Below are positions 14,337 to 18,196 of a stretch of 18,196 nucleotides of DNA, one piece after another; the stretch's first letter is position 1; every line of letters starts with the position of its first letter. Both the position numbers and the translations under genes were made by a program. A model generated the notes under the pieces. That model ran no database searches, had not been told where the DNA came from, and worked only from the letters and a program-made list of their open reading frames with translations. Origin of the DNA: DATKMG01 sp041476565 (lineage in GTDB: Bacteria; Acidobacteriota; Terriglobia; Versatilivoradales; Versatilivoraceae); NCBI GenBank assembly GCA_041476565.1, contig JBGOTQ010000131.1, forward strand, positions 1 to 18,196, given 5' to 3'.

Positions 14337-14422
14337 AAGGCGCCGATGCCACCTCAATAATGTCCAAACTCCAGCGGCCGCAGAGCGGCTGGGTTGGGTG
14401 TTCTCCTGTATCGGAGGCATTA

Positions 14423-15769
14423 ATGAACACGTCTAAGATCACCCGGAGGTATTTCTTTCTGAGCAGTACAGCTTCAATGGTTGCCGGGGGTCTCCTGGCG
14501 CAGACCCTTACGCGAACCAGGGCCCGATACCGTTCGCCCAATGAAAAACTGAACATTGCTGCCATCGGCGCCGGAGGCCAGGGCGCGGGTGATATCGCTG
14601 AGTGTGAGAGTGAGAACATCGTTGCACTGTGTGACGTCGATTGGAAAAACGCAGCCGAGACCTTCAACAAGTACCCCAAGGCGCGCCCATACAAAGATTT
14701 TCGGGTGTTGCTGGACAGGGAGAAGAGCCTGGATGCTGTCACCATTTCCACTCCTGACCACTTTCACGCCGTGGCCGCGCTCTGGGCCATGGAGCGGGGC
14801 CTGCACGTTTACGTGCAAAAGCCGTTGACCCATACTGTCGTGGAGGCTCGGGCTCTGGCAGAAGCAGCTCGTCAGTACGGAGTGGTCACCCAAATGGGGA
14901 ACCAGGGGCATGGGGGCGAAGGAACTCGAAGGCTTTGCGAAATGATCTGGTCTGGTGCGATAGGAGAGGTTAAAGAAGTTCATGCCTGGACCAACCGCCC
15001 TATATGGCCTCAAGGCATGACAGAACCGCTGCCTGAGGAGCCGGTCCCCCAGACTATGGATTGGGAGATCTGGACAGGCCCCGCACCAAAACGGTCTTAC
15101 AATTCCGGCTACGCCCCTTCCAATTGGCGCGGCTGGCTCGATTTCGGCAGCGGGGCCCTGGGCGACATGGCCTGTCACATCCTGGATCCCGCCAACTGGG
15201 CACTCCAACTGGGCGCGCCGACCGGCGTAGAGTGCGTCCGCCAGGAAGGAAGGAATGACCAGACGTTTCCTACCCGGTCGATTGTCAGGTACGAATTCCC
15301 GGCTCGAGGCGCCATGTCTCCAGTTGTGCTGTACTGGTATGATGGCGGATTTCTGCCGCCGTTGCCCAGGGGGATTAGTGAAAAGACAAAGCTGGGCGAC
15401 GGTGATAATGGCTCACTGTTCATCGGCAGCAAGGGGATTACCACCGTCGGCTGTTACGGAGATGAACCTCGGCTGCTCCCGGAAGGGCTCATGAAGGAGT
15501 ATAAATTCCCCAGTCCCCTGCTCCCTCGTTCTCCGGGTCATTACCGGGAATGGATTCAAGCCTGCAAAGGCGGCCCGGCGCCGCTCTCCAACTTTGACTA
15601 TGCCGGACCATTTACGGAGTGGGTTCTGCTCGGTACGATTGCAATCCGGTACCAAGGAAAACTGATTTGGGAGTCAGAGAAGATGGAGTTTTCCAACTTC
15701 CCGGAAGCCAACCAGTGGATCAAGCGCCCTTACCGAAAAGGATGGGATATGCCCAGCTACGGGTTGTGA
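14423..15769 (+). CDS. Tat-exported Gfo/Idh/MocA oxidoreductase (paralog 2)
   Basis: 448 residues from ATG 14423, with GGAGG at 14413-14417. The frame is open upstream to 14297, but that part is read through the palindrome and is rejected. TRRYFFLSS plus a hydrophobic stretch is a Tat signal. The Rossmann motif is GAGGQG (49-54), CDVDW follows near 70-74, and Lys133 lies in the QKP motif. The catalytic-type His252 is present in GDMACHILDP, unlike in paralog 1. The C-terminus FSNFPEANQWIKRPYRKGWD mirrors paralog 1. It is an extracytoplasmic NAD(P)-type oxidoreductase acting on a sugar or sugar derivative. It follows the dehydratase gene by 285 bp and may share its transcript, although the large palindrome lies between. 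Confidence 0.9.
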   Translation: MNTSKITRRYFFLSSTASMVAGGLLAQTLTRTRARYRSPNEKLNIAAIGAGGQGAGDIAECESENIVALCDVDWKNAAETFNKYPKARPYKDFRVLLDREKSLDAVTISTPDHFHAVAALWAMERGLHVYVQKPLTHTVVEARALAEAARQYGVVTQMGNQGHGGEGTRRLCEMIWSGAIGEVKEVHAWTNRPIWPQGMTEPLPEEPVPQTMDWEIWTGPAPKRSYNSGYAPSNWRGWLDFGSGALGDMACHILDPANWALQLGAPTGVECVRQEGRNDQTFPTRSIVRYEFPARGAMSPVVLYWYDGGFLPPLPRGISEKTKLGDGDNGSLFIGSKGITTVGCYGDEPRLLPEGLMKEYKFPSPLLPRSPGHYREWIQACKGGPAPLSNFDYAGPFTEWVLLGTIAIRYQGKLIWESEKMEFSNFPEANQWIKRPYRKGWDMPSYGL

Positions 15770-15782
15770 GGGCGGCTCATTT

Positions 15783-15921
15783 ATGAAAATCGGGATTGGG
15801 TAGCCACGCCGACCGCATTTTTCCGAGAGGCATGGGCTTTTGGTTGTCAGGAAAAATTCCCACGGTTCGCGGCGACTGCTGTCGCCAATATGGTCACCGT
15901 GGCTACCCCTGCCATTTTCAT
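15783..15921. repeat. REP-like element with ATGAAAAT/ATTTTCAT ends
   Basis: Ends are ATGAAAAT (15783-15790) and ATTTTCAT (15914-15921). Inside, GGGTAGCCACGCCGACC (15798-15814) pairs with GGTCACCGTGGCTACCC (15892-15908), and a perfect hairpin GGCGAC-TGCT-GTCGCC lies at 15871-15886. It occupies the gap between convergent genes, a typical REP location. Related ends recur at 17941-18083 and 18123-18195. Confidence 0.75.
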
Positions 15922-16069
15922 ACGTCGTGGTGACCTGAAAAAGGTCATTGGCCACTCTCTCTTTAAAATTGTTAATTCCTAAGAAATGGACGCCGTTGGG
16001 TTGCCTTGACAAGAAAGGGCCTATCATCGCAACGGGGAATGCTGCGGCGAGCGTTCCCTACCACATTAG

Positions 16070-18124
16070 TTAATGCGACGCCGTTTCCGCCCGGGGCATG
16101 AATGGTTTGCGTTTGACCTTAATTGTTTCCTGAAAGGGTCCAACCTCAAAATACTCGCTCCCGATCTTTCCGTGGTCCGAACTATAGACCGAGAACCGGG
16201 TCGGCATATCGGTTGTACCTTCAAATTCGACCTCGATTTCGCTGCTGCTCGAATCATAGCTGGCGGCGCCAATTTTGGAGGTCTTAAGTGCCCGTAAGTA
16301 TTGGCTCAGATAGTCGAGGGTGACAGGAATGGGTTGGCAGTCCTGCAACCCTTCCATGACCCCCTTCAGGATATGGTCCCAGTCTTGCGGTGTCAGGTGT
16401 TGAATATGATCTGACTCATGAGTGAATAAAACACCCGGCAAAAGGCTATCCCACTCGCGACGGGTCTCTTCTACGCCCCGACGAATGGCTTCTTCGACAG
16501 GTACACCACTGGGTGCCCACTCGTAACCGGCCACATCGTGCACTTCAATTACAAAGTTGAAGAACCGATGCTCATACTCCGGATGATCAGGTACCGTCAA
16601 CCAATCTGCAATATAGACCGGATCGATGGAATTAGTTGGCCTTGGAGGTTCACTAGGAAGGTAAGGGCCTGCCGAAACGGTGCTCATGCCCCACCCATGT
16701 CCAGGCTCAAGCAAGACACCCACGAATTCGCATCCCCAATCTGTCAATCCTTTGAAGTCGTTGACTGAGGATTCACAAAAGTGGGGAATAACGACTTTAG
16801 ATTTCACGATCCCATGCCGGGCAAAAAAGGCCTCCCCCTCCGCAAAGTTGCTGTCAATCTTGTCATTAGGCCAGGGACGTCCGGCCACGTTGCGGCCCTG
16901 CAGGTCCGTCCATAGGGGTTCCTCCAGATAGAAGAAGTCTTTCCACCGCCGGGCATGGACCGAAGCAGTGGCTAGGCCTTGCTGGGTAAGCCGAGAAAGT
17001 TGTGTGAGAGCTTCAGGATCTTCCTTTAAATCATCAATAAAAAGACCCAGCCAGGGTTTCAACCCGTATTTGAGGGCTGGGGCAATCCAACCCAGATGCT
17101 GGTTGCTTTCTTTCCCAAAGCCTGAGACATCATCGACTCGAAAGCCCAGGAAACGGGGCATGCCTCGTATCACAAAAGGCTTCCGTGCGGCCCAAACTAA
17201 GCTGCGCCAAATCAGGTCGTCCAGCCCGTAGATCCTTCCCTTAACGTCGGGCCGGCCCCACTCGATGGTCGAGAACAACACAACGCTGCCTTTCCCATAT
17301 GTCGCACTGACCAGCAGTGGTTGACCGCCCGCAAAGGCGAGCACTTCCCCCTTCTCTCGGACCTGGAAACCAGGGACCTTAATGGGTGTTTTCAACTTGA
17401 TGTTCCGAGGGGTCGGCTCTACGTTGACGATAAAGTGTGCAGATGGTTGGCCTGCCCCAGTCCCGGTTGCAGAACCGACGGTAATAGACTCGGCTATTTC
17501 AGGGGATTGATAGGCGAAATCAAAAATCTCGTCTATGAACCGATAGGGTTGATGCGGTTTGTCGTTCTGCCAGGCAACCAATAGCCCGTCAAAGCTGACT
17601 AATCCCGTTCCATGTTGAATGGCTTCCAGCAATTGTTGTTCATCTTGCGGGTTCAGGAAACGGCGAGGCACGTCGAACCCCCGGTGACCAATGATGACCA
17701 GAGCCGTATCCTGCAAATCTCTCCCCAGTGGCTTTTGGGAAATATCCTGGACCGAGTAAGGGATACCGAACTGAATTAGATAGGGTTCGAGGACCAGACG
17801 AAATTCTGGAAAGTCCATAGCTTGAGAATTGACCAGAACGACTGCCCCTGCCCCGATATTGGCCATGACTGGCTGGAGTAAACCAAAAATTATCGTTGCC
17901 CCGAACAGGAAATGGATCCCCCCTCGCCGAAGGACTCTATTGAAAATCCCCTCCCTTAGAGGGGAGGTGGACCGCAGGTCTGCCGGGATGGGTTGGAAGT
18001 TACGGACTTCGGTTTCAAACCCACCCCTGGCGCTTGGCGACCGCCGTCGCCCGCGCCGTCCCCTCCGTCGGAGGGGATTTTCATCATACGTGGTGCCCCT
18101 GGCAGGGGCATGAAAGGCTTTCAT
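16070..18124 (-). CDS. Secreted GATase-like plus polysaccharide-deacetylase-like protein
   Basis: 684 residues from ATG 18124, which has no ribosome site. Residues ~14-61 are read through a palindromic repeat and are Arg-rich, so the true start is doubtful. A signal-like segment follows (RRGGIHFLFGATIIFGLLQPVMA, ~66-88), with no ATG between repeat and segment. Residues ~90-315 look like a class I glutamine-amidotransferase/ThuA-like sandwich (IGAGAVVLVNS, VIIGHRG, GTGLVSFDG, GKGSVVLFSTIEWG). Residues ~322-610 resemble a NodB/polysaccharide-deacetylase barrel: Asp331-Asp332 in FRVDDVSGFG, His390, His448 and THESDH (568-573) are candidate metal or catalytic residues. A beta tail (~620-675) ends it. 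Probable role: exported glycan de-acylation or sensing; substrate unknown. It is convergent with the second oxidoreductase gene. Confidence 0.7.
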   Translation of the reverse strand: MKAFHAPARGTTYDENPLRRRGRRGRRRSPSARGGFETEVRNFQPIPADLRSTSPLREGIFNRVLRRGGIHFLFGATIIFGLLQPVMANIGAGAVVLVNSQAMDFPEFRLVLEPYLIQFGIPYSVQDISQKPLGRDLQDTALVIIGHRGFDVPRRFLNPQDEQQLLEAIQHGTGLVSFDGLLVAWQNDKPHQPYRFIDEIFDFAYQSPEIAESITVGSATGTGAGQPSAHFIVNVEPTPRNIKLKTPIKVPGFQVREKGEVLAFAGGQPLLVSATYGKGSVVLFSTIEWGRPDVKGRIYGLDDLIWRSLVWAARKPFVIRGMPRFLGFRVDDVSGFGKESNQHLGWIAPALKYGLKPWLGLFIDDLKEDPEALTQLSRLTQQGLATASVHARRWKDFFYLEEPLWTDLQGRNVAGRPWPNDKIDSNFAEGEAFFARHGIVKSKVVIPHFCESSVNDFKGLTDWGCEFVGVLLEPGHGWGMSTVSAGPYLPSEPPRPTNSIDPVYIADWLTVPDHPEYEHRFFNFVIEVHDVAGYEWAPSGVPVEEAIRRGVEETRREWDSLLPGVLFTHESDHIQHLTPQDWDHILKGVMEGLQDCQPIPVTLDYLSQYLRALKTSKIGAASYDSSSSEIEVEFEGTTDMPTRFSVYSSDHGKIGSEYFEVGPFQETIKVKRKPFMPRAETASH
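17941..18083. repeat. REP-like element inside the apparent 5' end of the last gene
   Basis: A perfect 14-bp terminal inverted repeat: TGAAAATCCCCTCC (17941-17954) and GGAGGGGATTTTCA (18070-18083). Small internal hairpins include CCCTCC...GGAGGTGG near 17950-17970. It lies within the minus-strand reading frame and supplies about 48 codons of Arg/Ser-rich text. A further perfect hairpin, TGCCCCT-GGC-AGGGGCA (18094-18110), follows immediately. Confidence 0.8.
18094..18110. repeat. Hairpin TGCCCCT-GGC-AGGGGCA
   Basis: A perfect 7-bp stem with a 3-base loop, between the two ATGAAAA-ended palindromes at 17941-18083 and 18123-18195. It makes the whole 17941-18195 stretch a cluster of adjacent hairpins upstream of, and partly within, the last gene. 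Confidence 0.6.
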
Positions 18125-18195
18125 GAAAAAGCGGTTCTTGGTGGAGGGTCGCGCTCCGTCGCGACCCTTATGGCGGCGACCTCCAGTATTTTCAT
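18123..18195. repeat. REP-like element with ATGAAAA/TTTTCAT ends
   Basis: Ends ATGAAAAA (18123-18130) and ATTTTCAT (18188-18195) are inverted apart from one base. The core is a perfect hairpin GGGTCGCG (18146-18153), loop CTCCGT, CGCGACCC (18160-18167), extended by TGGAGG...CCTCCA. It lies at the window edge, upstream of the last minus-strand gene, and overlaps that frame's first codon. Confidence 0.65.
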
Positions 18196-18196
18196 C

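Noticed and set aside
14297..14422. N-terminal extension of the second oxidoreductase
   Set aside because: Read through the palindrome; the ATG at 14423 has GGAGG in place and begins a proper Tat signal.
16006..16011. TTGACA as a -35 box in the convergent gap
   Set aside because: No -10-like hexamer at 15-19 bp and no downstream plus-strand gene.
1..18196. CRISPR array, rRNA or known riboswitch
   Set aside because: No regularly spaced 25-40 bp repeats, no rRNA-like stretches and no riboswitch core recognised on either strand.

Overview
The window looks like a chromosomal piece of a Gram-negative soil-type bacterium, most likely Acidobacteriota. The reasons are the Cys-rich N-terminus of the integrase, its small HTH partner, the VCBS/ASPIC-UnbV (CRTAC1-like) protein and the Tat-exported Gfo/Idh/MocA proteins. 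This is inference from family style; Verrucomicrobia or Planctomycetes relatives are not excluded. No database search was possible.

Region 1 (1-2796) is the end of an integrated element abutting the 3' end of a tRNA-Ser(CGA) gene. It holds a repeat/palindrome block at the left edge, a small basic DNA-binding protein, a ParA/TraL-like P-loop ATPase translationally coupled to it, a small excisionase-like HTH protein, and a tyrosine recombinase transcribed away from the tRNA. The first two resemble the TraK-TraL pair of conjugative plasmids. The ATPase frame appears broken near its C-terminus.

Region 2 (2797-3801) is a housekeeping minus-strand unit: PilZ-domain protein, tadA (23-bp overlap), then tRNA-Ser 34 bp later.

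Region 3 (4171-12440) is a minus-strand carbohydrate cluster read right to left: a Tat-exported Gfo/Idh/MocA protein, a sugar-porter MFS permease, a large secreted GH67-like protein with a malectin-like domain, and a secreted VCBS/ASPIC-UnbV protein. Divergent from it (12974-15769, plus strand) are a galactonate-dehydratase-like enolase-superfamily enzyme and a second Tat-exported Gfo/Idh/MocA protein. A convergent secreted protein (16070-18124, minus) joins a glutamine-amidotransferase-like domain to a polysaccharide-deacetylase-like domain. The inferred theme is capture, uptake and oxidative breakdown of a sugar acid or uronate-containing glycan.

Region 4 is scattered: intergenic spaces carry REP-like palindromic elements. 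Three share ATGAAAA...TTTTCAT-type ends (15783-15921, 17941-18083, 18123-18195); a different 57-bp-arm palindrome is at 14170-14336, an 84-bp palindrome at 9270-9353 and a compact hairpin at 4112-4132. One element lies inside the apparent N-terminus of the last gene. The 533-bp divergent spacer (12441-12973) has a good sigma70-type promoter and what looks like a decayed coding stretch. I saw no CRISPR array, rRNA or U-tract terminator.
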